A DNA stretch of 15,272 bases from positions 1-15,272 of the forward strand of contig JAGVEU010000377.1 in NCBI GenBank assembly GCA_020057985.1, in the 5' to 3' direction. The stretch's first letter is position 1; every line of letters starts with the position of its first letter. The notes beneath the pieces were generated by a model. It did no database searches. It saw only the letters and a program-made list of their open reading frames with translations, and was not told the DNA's origin. The stretch is from Calditrichota bacterium (GTDB taxonomy: Bacteria > Electryoneota > RPQS01). This document shows positions 1 to 7,926 of the stretch, in pieces. A program made the translations under genes and the position numbers.

Positions 1-1
1 A

Positions 2-121
2 GTTCTCGAAAACAATCCGACAAAAGATTTCGGCAGGGTTGCGGAGGACCTTAACCCTGCTCGGCACACATGTCGGAACCTTTTCAAGAAACACTATAAC
101 AGAACTTTGGCAATAGGGTAA
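2..121 (+). CDS. C-terminal end of an unidentified protein, possibly helix-turn-helix
   Basis: A frame is open from base 2 to a TAA at 119-121 and gives 39 residues ending in NLFKKHYNRTLAIG. The segment VAEDLNPARHTCRNLFKKHYNRT resembles the second helix-turn-helix of AraC-type regulators (pattern of VAxxLxxSxxxLxRLFKK). An intact AraC domain would continue about 20 residues further, so it would be truncated, or it belongs to another family. The stop lies 5 bases before the next ATG, and the AGGG that probably serves as that gene's ribosome binding site lies inside this frame, which fits an operon. Only the tail is visible, so both the gene call and the family are tentative. Confidence 0.35.
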   Translation, partial: VLENNPTKDFGRVAEDLNPARHTCRNLFKKHYNRTLAIG

Positions 122-126
122 TACTA

Positions 127-540
127 ATGACCATTTTAACGGTTGATGATTCCACCACTATTCGGCGTATCATTAAGAAGTGTCTTTCTGACCTGAAACT
201 AAATGTTCTTGAGGCTGCTGACGGAATAACCGCACTCAGAATCCTCGAAGAATCAGCGACTGGTCAAATCAGTCTTGTCATTTTGGACTGGAACCTGCCG
301 GGACGATCGGGGATTGATGTCCTGCGGGCGATGAAAGCGAATCCAAAACTCCGCAATATCGTGGTCATGATGCTCACGTCAGAAGCCGATCAGAGTTGCG
401 TGGTCAATGCGCTGCGGCTGGGAGCGCAAAACTACCTGACAAAACCGTTTGACAGCAAGATGTTGTCACTGAAGGTCCAGGAGAGCCTTGAGCTTGCGAC
501 AAAGGCTCGTGTTCACAGTACACTGGTCGGGGATAGCTAA
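127..540 (+). CDS. CheY-like single-domain response regulator
   Basis: A 137-residue protein that is a complete receiver domain with no output domain. All phosphorylation residues are visible: the acidic pair D7-D8, phosphoacceptor D54 (in LVILDWNLPG), switch T84 (in MLTSE), aromatic Y103 and K106 (in YLTKPFD). It should take phosphate from a histidine kinase such as CheA and signal by protein contact, in chemotaxis or another two-component route. ATG at 127 is preceded by AGGG at 115-118. The next gene starts 2 bases after its stop and carries a CheX-like phosphatase domain, so this protein is the obvious candidate substrate for that phosphatase. No kinase is in the window. Confidence 0.93.
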   Translation: MTILTVDDSTTIRRIIKKCLSDLKLNVLEAADGITALRILEESATGQISLVILDWNLPGRSGIDVLRAMKANPKLRNIVVMMLTSEADQSCVVNALRLGAQNYLTKPFDSKMLSLKVQESLELATKARVHSTLVGDS

Positions 541-542
541 GC

Positions 543-1412
543 ATGAGCGTGGAAGTTGCGCTGATTGACTTTCCACGGCTGCAGGAGCAGATTGCCGCGC
601 GACTGCTCGCCTGTGACAACTTGAACGCACAGTCCATAACATCCGGAGATGCTGCAAGCCGATTGGAACTCTTCAATCTTGTGCTCTTCTTCTGGCCGGA
701 CACCGGCGTCGAGGTGCGAGAGCGTTTTCGGATGCTTGTCGAGGCGAATACAGAGCGCAAGATTCCGATTCTGCTGGTGGCCAGCGAAGTGGGCAAACGC
801 AACGCAGAAACCTCGCTGGCAAAAAGCGTTCGGTTGGAAGTCTTGACAACGCCACTATTGCCGCATCTGGTCACTCAGAAGATCCACGACGTGCTTGGGA
901 TTCAGAAGCCGATAAGCGTCGTGCATTCTACACTTGACGTGGGTTATGTCAATCCATTTGTGGTCGGAGCAGCAAACACACTTAAGCAGATGGTAGGTCT
1001 GGATTGCGAACGAACGAACCTCGAACTCAGGCATGATGCGAGAGCGCACGGTGAGATTTCTGGAGTCATGAATCTTTCAGGAGACGTCGAGGGATTTGTG
1101 GCGGTCACGTTTTCCAGCCAGCTTGCGCGGAAAATCGTCTGTCGGATGCTGCGAATTCAGCTTGGGGAGGAGACTGAGGACGACATGATAGATGGGGTCG
1201 GGGAAATGGTGAATATGATCGCCGGATCAGCCAAAGCAGAGTTGGTTCATACCAAACACAGTTTCAAACTGAGCCTCCCCAATGTGATCGTCGGCGGGCC
1301 GCACGGATTGGGGCAACCTCGCGACGGAACTCCGGCGATGGTGATTCGTTTCATGGCTGACGGTGACCCGTTTGAACTTGTCGTTTGCATGAAGCCCCGA
1401 AGACGTGATTGA
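543..1412 (+). CDS. Degenerate receiver domain fused to CheX-like phosphatase domain
   Basis: The product has 289 residues. Residues about 135-285 match the CheX/CheC phosphatase fold: NPFVVGAANTLKQM, then a beta-rich segment with GEISGVMNLSG, then GEMVNMIAGSAK with the E221-x-x-N224 pair that in CheX dephosphorylates CheY-P, then LPNVIVGG. Residues about 1-120 have the size and hydrophobic pattern of a receiver domain (LVLFFWPDTG, PILLVASE, LTTP), but the residues matching the Asp acceptor, Thr and Lys of the upstream CheY are F50, A80 and T103, so it should not be phosphorylated. The start at 543 follows the upstream stop by 2 bases, with GGGGA at 529-533 as likely ribosome binding site. 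Likely role: switching off the adjacent CheY-like protein, with the dead receiver as docking or dimer module (inference). Confidence 0.85.
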   Translation: MSVEVALIDFPRLQEQIAARLLACDNLNAQSITSGDAASRLELFNLVLFFWPDTGVEVRERFRMLVEANTERKIPILLVASEVGKRNAETSLAKSVRLEVLTTPLLPHLVTQKIHDVLGIQKPISVVHSTLDVGYVNPFVVGAANTLKQMVGLDCERTNLELRHDARAHGEISGVMNLSGDVEGFVAVTFSSQLARKIVCRMLRIQLGEETEDDMIDGVGEMVNMIAGSAKAELVHTKHSFKLSLPNVIVGGPHGLGQPRDGTPAMVIRFMADGDPFELVVCMKPRRRD

Positions 1413-1427
1413 TTTTGCCAAACAGAA

Positions 1428-1451
1428 GCGGGCGCACATAAGTACGCCCGC
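1428..1451 (-). terminator. Hairpin terminator between converging genes
   Basis: GCGGGCG (1428-1434) pairs with CGCCCGC (1445-1451). Two more pairs extend it inward with one G-U wobble on the minus-strand RNA (C-A mismatch on the plus strand), leaving a 4-base loop. Leftward, the minus-strand RNA runs into TTCTGTTTGG, a T-rich tail. Rightward, the plus strand has no T run. It therefore serves the leftward gene ending at 1478 best, and may also stop the rightward gene ending at 1412. Confidence 0.7.
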
Positions 1452-1477
1452 CAGAAAAACAGAAAGTTGAATCGAAG

Positions 1478-2818
1478 CTATTTCAGCAGCATCATTTTCT
1501 TGATCGCGATCTCAGATCCTGCCTCAAGCCGATAGAAATATACCCCCGAAGGCAAAGCTCTCGCATCGAATCTAACCGTGTGCGTTCCTGCGCTTTGGAA
1601 GCCATTAATTAACGTTTTTACTTCACGTCCATCTACCGCAAAGATCGTCAACTTGGCCTCGGAAGCATCAGCCAGCGAATACTGAATGGTGGTTTCCGGG
1701 TTGAATGGATTGGGATAGTTCTGTTCGAGTGCAAATCCCTGCGGCAGTTCGCTGTTGCGCGAGTAATTCACGGACGCGATGTGCGGATAGACTTCCACGG
1801 TTCCGTTGATCCCCACGCCGGATAGGCGATAGCGATAGCTTCCCTCCATAGACGGATTATCACGATAGGAGTAGGTATGACCGAGTGCGGCGCTACCTTC
1901 AGATTGAACGACGCCCACCCGCTCCCAGCCCTCGCCTTCATAGCTCCGCTCAAGGAGAAAGCGATCATGATTTGTTTCCGACGCTGTAGCCCAGTTCACA
2001 ACAATCTCTGAGCCCACAGAATGGGCATCGAAGCTGATCAACTCTACAGGGAGGAAGCGATCAAAGGTGAGGCAGAAACATCCGCACGGTCCGGTATAGT
2101 TCAATTCCACGTAATCCCAAAAAATCGTGATCTGTAATTGCGAGGTATCGCCGGGAGTGCAGCCGGCATTATCGCACGGAACATCGCAGCCGGGCCGAAC
2201 CGTCAAGACCGGAAGTTCCCCCGATCCACCAATCACCGACATCGTATAGAAGTCATCTTCCAGCGTGATGCAGTAGGACTCAGTGACTCGGATTCCATCG
2301 GGAATAAACGGGACGCAAGTGCAGTTGGCAACGACGATTGGAAAGCTAAGGATTGCCGGGGTCGGGCTTTGCAAGTTGCCGTTGTCCACAGCCACTACAC
2401 TCACGCGCCATTCATCGTCCACATGTAAGTGGGACATGGGAACACAACTTGTGTTGTGATTCCAGGGATACACCTGCTCATCCGGCAGATATTGTCCGCC
2501 CGTGCCTGGGGTCCGCACAAACCACTCATAGTTCCAAGTCACCGGGTTGTTATCCGGGTCAGCGGGATTTGGCCCAATTACGAAGACGCAGAGATTGTGG
2601 ACAAGATCCACACACTGTGGAGCCTGTGCGAGCACTGGAGTGAATGGTGGATGGTTGTCCGGATCCGGTGTGGAGACCGGATAGACGATGTGGTTGTTTT
2701 CCCAGCTTACTCCCGGAGTGTTTGATGTTCCCAGACTGGCATCGGCACTTGACCAGACGAGGACAGTCAACCCACACATTAGTGCCGTTGCAAAAAAATA
2801 CCGTAGCGAATTTCTCAT
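1478..2818 (-). CDS. Secreted protein with type IX secretion (T9SS) C-terminal sorting domain
   Basis: The product has 446 residues. It begins MRNSLRYFFATALMCGLTVL, a signal peptide with cleavage likely after SADA. The ATG at 2818 was chosen over a longer frame (to 2899) because GGAGAGG lies 5 bases upstream and the signal peptide then sits at the N-terminus. The middle (about 60-265) is rich in Cys, with CDVPCDNAGC and GPCGCFC, and has no recognised catalytic motif. Residues about 270-345 (FLPVELISFDAH to YRLSGVGINGT) resemble the fibronectin-like linker common before such tails. The last about 80 residues (LEQNYPNPFNPETTIQYSL to SGVYFYRLEAG) are a classic Por-type sorting domain. By family it crosses the inner membrane by Sec and the outer membrane by T9SS, and is then anchored or released. 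Its function is unknown. Confidence 0.88.
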   Translation of the reverse strand: MRNSLRYFFATALMCGLTVLVWSSADASLGTSNTPGVSWENNHIVYPVSTPDPDNHPPFTPVLAQAPQCVDLVHNLCVFVIGPNPADPDNNPVTWNYEWFVRTPGTGGQYLPDEQVYPWNHNTSCVPMSHLHVDDEWRVSVVAVDNGNLQSPTPAILSFPIVVANCTCVPFIPDGIRVTESYCITLEDDFYTMSVIGGSGELPVLTVRPGCDVPCDNAGCTPGDTSQLQITIFWDYVELNYTGPCGCFCLTFDRFLPVELISFDAHSVGSEIVVNWATASETNHDRFLLERSYEGEGWERVGVVQSEGSAALGHTYSYRDNPSMEGSYRYRLSGVGINGTVEVYPHIASVNYSRNSELPQGFALEQNYPNPFNPETTIQYSLADASEAKLTIFAVDGREVKTLINGFQSAGTHTVRFDARALPSGVYFYRLEAGSEIAIKKMMLLK

Positions 2819-2823
2819 CACAA

Positions 2824-2830
2824 CCTCTCC
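2824..2830 (-). promoter_or_regulatory. Ribosome binding site fixing the start of the T9SS-type protein
   Basis: On the minus strand this reads GGAGAGG, 5 bases before the ATG at 2818-2816. It favours this start over the upstream in-frame alternative at 2899, which would place 27 extra residues before the signal peptide. Confidence 0.75.
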
Positions 2831-3285
2831 TTCAAATACCAGCAATTCATGTAAATCACAATCATGCCATATTTTGCATGTACTACACCCCTTACGCAAT
2901 TGACTCTGTCTCTCAAGAGCGTACGCACGGGGCTATTTTCGATTCTAAGCCAATATAAGGCGGAAGAGGGAAACAAGGAAGAAAAAAAGCTCTTTTCAAA
3001 AAAGAAATTTCAGTATTTACCTATGTTTACGAATATATGGAGCCTGAGAATTCTACTGAAACTACTGAATAGATCAAGGAGAATATGCAGGGTAATATTT
3101 TGTTTTTATTGTGAATAGCTTTCTTTCATTTTGCTGACCCACTGCTCGGCCTCAACTGCGTGCCTCTTATCACTCCTCTCTAAGCTTAGCTTGTTATAAA
3201 ATATGACTTTATGGTTTCGGGTGGTCTTACGAGCAGCCAGTTGGATTTCAAGAATCCTAATGAGAAAAGAAAACCAGAAATATCC
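2831..3285. other. AT-rich intergenic region without a convincing gene
   Basis: This stretch separates the divergent T9SS-type gene and the lipid A operon and must hold the promoter of the former, though I see no clear -35/-10 pair for it. It holds A-rich and T-rich runs (around 2970-3010 and 3090-3130). Frames within it (for example 2864-3118) encode low-complexity, family-less peptides. No tRNA, inverted-repeat element or CRISPR pattern was seen. Confidence 0.6.
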
Positions 3286-3314
3286 TTGACTATCTCAGTG
3301 CTCACTGCTATCTT
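3286..3314 (+). promoter_or_regulatory. Sigma-70-like promoter of the lipid A operon
   Basis: TTGACT (3286-3291) and TATCTT (3309-3314) are separated by exactly 17 bases, close to the general TTGACA/TATAAT consensus. Transcription would start near 3321, leaving a leader of about 47 bases before the GTG at 3368. Some FCB bacteria use a different housekeeping promoter consensus, so this rests on the match alone. Confidence 0.55.
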
Positions 3315-3352
3315 TAGAAAATCATATTGTGCCGCCCCAAGAGACTCTCGGC

Positions 3353-3357
3353 AAGGA
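3353..3357 (+). promoter_or_regulatory. Ribosome binding site of the small membrane protein
   Basis: AAGGA ends 10 bases before the GTG at 3368. It is the reason for choosing that GTG over the upstream in-frame GTG at 3329, which has no Shine-Dalgarno sequence. Confidence 0.5.
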
Positions 3358-3367
3358 AAACTTTTCT

Positions 3368-3601
3368 GTGACTACTTACCAATTCGACCGACTCTCCGGT
3401 CATCGTCATCATCGCAAGTGGCGCAACTACACTTTGATTGCTGCCGCTACGCTGCTGTTCATGATGCTTGTCGCCTTGATGGACGGAATACTGAACGCTG
3501 CGTCTGCTGCAACTCCGGCGGTATTCGTATTAGGTTTTTTAGGCTGCACTGCGCTTGCGCTATCCATTTATTTTCACCTACGGTTCAAAGCACGTGAATA
3601 A
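3368..3601 (+). CDS. Small membrane protein with two transmembrane helices
   Basis: A 77-residue product I do not recognise. A basic N-terminal stretch (GHRHHRKWR, about 10-18) is followed by two hydrophobic segments of about 20 residues (YTLIAAATLLFMMLVALMDG and PAVFVLGFLGCTALALSIYF), ending in FHLRFKARE. The positive-inside rule suggests both ends are cytoplasmic. The GTG at 3368 has AAGGA 10 bases upstream; an in-frame GTG at 3329 would add 13 residues. The stop overlaps the start of the next gene by 8 bases, so the two are probably translated together. It leads the lipid A operon; an envelope role is inference only. Confidence 0.6.
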   Translation: MTTYQFDRLSGHRHHRKWRNYTLIAAATLLFMMLVALMDGILNAASAATPAVFVLGFLGCTALALSIYFHLRFKARE

Positions 3602-4595
3602 ACTCAAAGTTGGATTAATCGGAGCCGGATACTTAGGCTCGATTCACGCCCGACTGCTCGCCGGGCATGACACCATTGATTGGATTGGAATCTACGATCT
3701 GGACATAGACCGAGCCGCCCGCGTCGCCGGTGAACACTCAAGAAAGGGAATTCCATCGCTTGCGGAGTTGATCTCAAGCGCTGATGCGGTGCTGATTGCT
3801 TCGGCGACCTCTTCTCATTACGCAATCGGCAAACAAGCGCTCGAATCCGGCAAGCATGTCTTTCTTGAAAAGCCAATTACAACCACGCCTGCTGAAGGCG
3901 AAGAACTTGTCGCGCTTGCGAAGCAGAACAGGCTGATGTTGCAAGTGGGACACGTGGAGCGCTTCAGTCGCGCCTTTCGCGCGCTTGGCGATCAGCATCC
4001 GCGACCCAAGTTTGTGGAAGCGCACCGGCTCTCGCAGTTCAAACCGCGCGGAACCGACGTGGCCGTGGTGCTCGATCTGATGATTCATGATCTGGATTTG
4101 ATTCTGCATCTGGTGGGAGAATATCCGGTCTCGGTGGAGGCGGCAGGTGTGGCGGTGATTTCTGAGGGCGCGGATATTGCCAACGCGCGGCTGACTTTTC
4201 CCTCTGGTTGCGTGGCCAATGTGACCGCCAGCCGGATCAGCGCCAATCCGATGCGCAAGCTGAGAATGTTTGCGCAGGACAGCTACATCGCGCTGGATTT
4301 TGCCACCGGAGCCGTGCAGGTTTTTCGCTTGGCGCGGGAAGGTGAAGAGAGCATTCCCGGAACCCTGAGCCTCGGGCAGATCGAGCAGGGCGCTATAAAA
4401 AGGCATATCCTCATGTCCAGTCCGACCGCACCAGAGGGCAATGCGATTCTCATGGAGCAGCAAGCGTTCTTCAAGGCAATCGAGACAGAAACTCCGCCGC
4501 CAGTAACTGGTGAGGACGGCTTAAAAGCGCTCCGTCTTGCCACCGAAATTTTGCAGAAGATGGGTACCAGTGAAATTGCGACGGGGAGGGAGTGA
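3594..4595 (+). CDS. Gfo/Idh/MocA-family NAD(P)-dependent oxidoreductase in a lipid A cluster
   Basis: The product has 333 residues. The N-terminal Rossmann fold has the dinucleotide motif GAGYLG (10-15), the family EKP motif (92-94) with catalytic Lys93, and the C-terminal half carries HDLDLILHLVG with His165. By family it oxidises or reduces a hydroxyl of a sugar or sugar nucleotide using NAD(P). In a lipid A cluster the best-known relative is GnnA, which oxidises the 3-hydroxyl of UDP-GlcNAc so that GnnB can install an amine. No GnnB-type aminotransferase is visible, so substrate is open. GTG 3594 was chosen because it puts NKLKVGLIGAG at the N-terminus; TTG 3555 would add 13 residues. The next gene starts 7 bases after its stop. 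Confidence 0.85.
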   Translation: MNKLKVGLIGAGYLGSIHARLLAGHDTIDWIGIYDLDIDRAARVAGEHSRKGIPSLAELISSADAVLIASATSSHYAIGKQALESGKHVFLEKPITTTPAEGEELVALAKQNRLMLQVGHVERFSRAFRALGDQHPRPKFVEAHRLSQFKPRGTDVAVVLDLMIHDLDLILHLVGEYPVSVEAAGVAVISEGADIANARLTFPSGCVANVTASRISANPMRKLRMFAQDSYIALDFATGAVQVFRLAREGEESIPGTLSLGQIEQGAIKRHILMSSPTAPEGNAILMEQQAFFKAIETETPPPVTGEDGLKALRLATEILQKMGTSEIATGRE

Positions 4596-4597
4596 GC
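4586..4597 (+). repeat. 12-base direct repeat, left copy
   Basis: GAGGGAGTGAGC occurs here, spanning the oxidoreductase stop codon, and again at 7924-7935. With flanks (4583-4600 against 7921-7938) the two agree at 16 of 18 bases. The pair brackets the type IIG gene. It could be a duplication from insertion, or copies of a short dispersed repeat. Confidence 0.5.
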
Positions 4598-4602
4598 CAA
4601 GC

Positions 4603-7600
4603 ATGAGCCTGACAAGCATAAATATCGAGCAATTGATTCATGAGCATTCGGAACGCATGGCTCAGAAAATGGCGGAGATTGTCGAATGGGCGAACACAGA
4701 AGAGGATGTCCGTCATGAGTGCAACCGGCTTATAGATCAGTTTGTTGATGACGCGGGGCTTGAGATTCGAGGCCGGCACGAGTACGGACTTGCGGGGGGG
4801 CGCGTGGACTCCAAGTACGGTGGCGTCATCATTGAGTACAAGTCTTCAAAGAGCGCCGACAGACTCACCGTTGATAGGACTTCGCACGGGAGCAAGGCCG
4901 CTATTGAGCAAGTATTTCAAAGGTTTAGAGACTTTCTGACACACGAGAACATTGAGCCTGAGCGCATCTTGGGAGTGGCGACCGATGCTCGCATGATTGT
5001 GTTTGTGCACCAGCAGGAAGGAAAGGTTGAGGCGGAACAACCTGAGTCAGTAACTGTCTACACTGTTGAGCGGCTGCTCAGAGCGCTTGTGTCAGTGGGA
5101 GCCAAGGGACTTTCATATACACCAGAGAATCTCTCGGATTACTTCAGCGCAGATTCCGAAGCAGCCCGCAAAGACGTGCGCAGCTTGTATAATGCGATCA
5201 TGAACGCCAACGACCCTAAAACGGGAACATTGTTCAAACAATGGAAAATCCTGTTCGGGGAAGTGTGCGGGTACGACGTCGAGGGCAAGCGCCAGAAGAT
5301 TGGCAAGCTCGGTGAATATTACGGAATAAAAAACTCCCATCCAACGGAGACCTTGTTCGCCGTCCACACCTACTATGCCATCTTCATGAAGCTGCTAACC
5401 GCAGAAATCGTCATGACGATGCTTCCAATCCGGTCGTCTCTTATTCAGCGGTTTGTACAGTCTCCGACTCAGGACAGTCTGCAAATGGTTGCTGCCGAGC
5501 TTGAGCGGGGCGAACTCTGGAAACAGTTGGGAATCCTCAATCTGTTTGAAGGTGACCTGTTCACTTGGTATCTGGATGCATGGAATGATGAGGCTGCAAG
5601 TGCACTGCGCGGCATTGCCACACGCCTTGCCAAGTTCGATCCTACAACCCTGAGTGTGGATCCCTTTGAATCTCGCGACCTGTTGAAACAACTCTATCAG
5701 CGATTGTTTCCGAAATCCTTGCGGCATGATCTTGGCGAGTATTACACACCGGATTGGTTGGCCGAACTCGTGCTCGATGAAGTGGGTTACGATGGGAATC
5801 CGGACAAGCGCGTACTTGATCCAGCCTGCGGCTCCGGCACTTTTCTTGTCATGGCGATCAACCGCGCAAAGGCATGGTTTAGTCAGCATCGTTTCGATTG
5901 CGGCTACGGCAGAGAAGAGTTTACGAAGAAAATTCAGCGCAATATTATCGGATTCGACCTCAATCCGCTCGCCGTCATGGCTGCGCGAACCAATTTTCTT
6001 ATTGCGACCCGGGACATTAACATCTTTGGATCGCCTGCAGACTTGCCTGTGTATCTCTGTGACTCGATTATGACTCCGGCAGAATACGGTGACTTGTTTG
6101 CCGGTGATCTCGGAACCGCCCGCAAGCTCAAGACCGCCGTCGGAGAATTTATTATTCCGGCGGAAGTCGGAAGGAGTAGCGAGTGCATGGCCGAGTATGC
6201 GGATGCGATTGAAAGCTGTGTCAGAAATCATTATGGGGTTGAAGAGTTCCTGAGCTACTGCCGGAAAAAAGGCATTCCCGTCACCGAATCCCAACTGCAT
6301 CGCGCGCTCTTTGAGAAGTTGCGTAAACTGGAGAGCGACAAACAAAACGGCATCTGGGCACGCATTATCAAGAACTCGTTCGCGCCGCTGTTTGTCGGCA
6401 AAGTGGACTTCGTTGTTGGCAATCCGCCGTGGATTAACTGGGAGAGCCTGCCGGATGGCTACCGTCGCGATACTGCACATGTTTGGAAAGATTATGGACT
6501 CTTCTCGCTTTCTGGATCAGAAGCCCGGCTTGGAGGCGGGAAGAAGGACATTTCAATGCTCTTTGTATACATCGGCGCTGATTTCTATCTGTCAGATGGT
6601 GGCCATCTTGGATATGTGATCACGCAAACACTATTTAAGACAAAGGGGGCAGGTGATGGATTTCGGAGATTTGCCATCCCGGAGAACGGCGGCAAAACTG
6701 TCATTCGACCTCTCAAAGTTCATGATTTCAGCAGCATGCAGTTGTTTGAGCATGCGACCAACCGTACTGCAATCTTGATCTGCACCAAACAAACAGAAGA
6801 TTTTCATTATCCTGTGCCCTACGTGAGCTGGACGGGACATTCACGCATCCCGCCATATCTGAGTCTCAAAGACGTAAGAAAACTGACTTCCAGACGAAAA
6901 ATGCGTGCTATCCCAATCGATCGAAAAGTACGGACCTCCCCGTGGCTCACAGCTCCTCGGAAGACTCTTCCTGCATTGAAGAAAATTCTGGGGAAAAGCG
7001 ACTATGAGGCAAGGGCGGGATGCTGCACTTGGTTGAACGGCGTCTACTGGGTGCAAGTGCTCATGGAGTTGCCACGTGAAAAAGCGCTGATTGAGAACAT
7101 GCATAATATCGGCTCGCTCAAAGTGAGCAAGAAGCAACATAGCGTTGAACGTGATTTGATCTACCCTCTGCTGCGAGGGCGCGATGTTTCGCGCTGGCGA
7201 TCCACTCCGTCGCTTCACATTCTCATGGCACAAGATCCGCGCACACGCAGCGGAATTCCTGAGCAGAAGATGAAGGTACAGCTTCCGAAGACATACGAGT
7301 ATTTCAAGTTCTTCGAGAGTCAACTTCGCCAGCGTTCCGGTTTCAGAAAGTATTTTTCTCCGTCTGATCCGTTTTATTCAATTTATAATGTTGGGAATTA
7401 TGTCCTCTCCCGTTGGAAACTCGTCTGGCGTGAGCAAGCCGCTTCCTTTACTTGTGCAGTCATAGATCGCAAGGATGGAAAGGCGATTATTCCCGACCAT
7501 AAACTGATGTACGTGCCGTTCAATACAGCCACAGAGGCTCATTACGTGGCAGCGGCGCTTTCTTCCGCTCCCGTGCGCTTGCTGGTTAAATCCTATGCCA

Positions 7601-7884
7601 GCAGCGTCTCGACGTCCACGCATGTGCTTGAGCACGTTGCTGTTCCTGCCTTCGATCAAGAGAATGAGACCCACGCTGTTCTTTCAAAGCTGTCACAGAA
7701 GTGCCATTCTGCCGCAGCGAATGACGACAAAGAAGCGCTTATTAAGCTGGAAGCGGAGATTGACCTTGCCGCATCCAGTCTGTGGGAAATCACTGGGCGT
7801 GAACTGCAAGCGATTCAGGAGGCGCTGTCAGAGATGGAGAGGCATCCGCTCGACGAAGCTGACGAGGACAAAACTGACGAATAG
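4603..7884 (+). CDS. Type IIG-like restriction-modification protein: PD-(D/E)xK nuclease plus N6-adenine methyltransferase
   Basis: The product has 1093 residues, in the range of single-chain type IIG/IIL enzymes. The N-terminal region (about 35-160) has GGRVDSKYGGVIIEYKSS, with D69 and E78-Y-K80 forming a PD-(D/E)xK nuclease core. Then comes a helical linker (about 170-370). The gamma-class methylase has motif X LGEYYTP (377-383), motif I LDPACGSGTF (405-414) binding SAM, motif II GFDLNP (450-455) and catalytic motif IV NPPW (607-610). The C-terminal part (about 750-1030) is the presumed target-recognition region, ending in a helical tail. Family role: methylate adenine in its site on self DNA and cut unmodified DNA. 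ATG 4603 has GGAGGGAG 10 bases upstream and lies 7 bases after the oxidoreductase stop. The position inside a lipid A operon indicates acquisition. A role as a methylase of a larger system is possible, but the nuclease motif favours type IIG. Confidence 0.85.
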   Translation: MSLTSINIEQLIHEHSERMAQKMAEIVEWANTEEDVRHECNRLIDQFVDDAGLEIRGRHEYGLAGGRVDSKYGGVIIEYKSSKSADRLTVDRTSHGSKAAIEQVFQRFRDFLTHENIEPERILGVATDARMIVFVHQQEGKVEAEQPESVTVYTVERLLRALVSVGAKGLSYTPENLSDYFSADSEAARKDVRSLYNAIMNANDPKTGTLFKQWKILFGEVCGYDVEGKRQKIGKLGEYYGIKNSHPTETLFAVHTYYAIFMKLLTAEIVMTMLPIRSSLIQRFVQSPTQDSLQMVAAELERGELWKQLGILNLFEGDLFTWYLDAWNDEAASALRGIATRLAKFDPTTLSVDPFESRDLLKQLYQRLFPKSLRHDLGEYYTPDWLAELVLDEVGYDGNPDKRVLDPACGSGTFLVMAINRAKAWFSQHRFDCGYGREEFTKKIQRNIIGFDLNPLAVMAARTNFLIATRDINIFGSPADLPVYLCDSIMTPAEYGDLFAGDLGTARKLKTAVGEFIIPAEVGRSSECMAEYADAIESCVRNHYGVEEFLSYCRKKGIPVTESQLHRALFEKLRKLESDKQNGIWARIIKNSFAPLFVGKVDFVVGNPPWINWESLPDGYRRDTAHVWKDYGLFSLSGSEARLGGGKKDISMLFVYIGADFYLSDGGHLGYVITQTLFKTKGAGDGFRRFAIPENGGKTVIRPLKVHDFSSMQLFEHATNRTAILICTKQTEDFHYPVPYVSWTGHSRIPPYLSLKDVRKLTSRRKMRAIPIDRKVRTSPWLTAPRKTLPALKKILGKSDYEARAGCCTWLNGVYWVQVLMELPREKALIENMHNIGSLKVSKKQHSVERDLIYPLLRGRDVSRWRSTPSLHILMAQDPRTRSGIPEQKMKVQLPKTYEYFKFFESQLRQRSGFRKYFSPSDPFYSIYNVGNYVLSRWKLVWREQAASFTCAVIDRKDGKAIIPDHKLMYVPFNTATEAHYVAAALSSAPVRLLVKSYASSVSTSTHVLEHVAVPAFDQENETHAVLSKLSQKCHSAAANDDKEALIKLEAEIDLAASSLWEITGRELQAIQEALSEMERHPLDEADEDKTDE

Positions 7885-7899
7885 CTTTTGCTGAGTAAC

Positions 7900-7926
7900 C
7901 CCTCCATCTTCATCTCCGCCGGAGAG
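7900..7926 (+). pseudogene. Probable remnant of an lpxB 5' end
   Basis: These nine codons read PSIFISAGE. The start of lpxB at 12088-12114 reads PSIYLSAGE: 21 of 27 bases and 7 of 9 residues agree, with no gap and in the same relative frame. IFISAGE is also the usual N-terminal strand of LpxB proteins. Similarity stops after the Glu codon. The remnant is in frame with methylase 2, preceding its likely true start. A chance match or a short palindromic repeat (CTCCGCCGGAG at 7914-7924) are the alternatives. Confidence 0.45.

Noticed and set aside
3076..3114. AAGGAG followed by a nine-codon ATG frame
   Set aside because: The spacing to the ATG is only 3 bases and nothing lies downstream for a leader peptide to control.
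2864..3118. 84-codon frame in the AT-rich intergenic region
   Set aside because: Lys/Ser/Leu-rich peptide driven by base composition, no ribosome binding site and no recognisable domain.
3211..3597. Open frame of 128 codons over the promoter and the small membrane protein gene
   Set aside because: It crosses the promoter at 3286-3314, its product is low-complexity without any family feature, and the overlapping frame at 3368-3601 has a ribosome binding site and two clear membrane helices.
3774..4463. Minus-strand frame of 229 codons
   Set aside because: Opposite-strand shadow of the oxidoreductase; His/Arg-rich and without a family.
5395..6480. Long minus-strand frame of 361 codons
   Set aside because: It is the shadow of the type IIG gene, whose plus-strand frame contains all methylase motifs; the minus product resembles no family.
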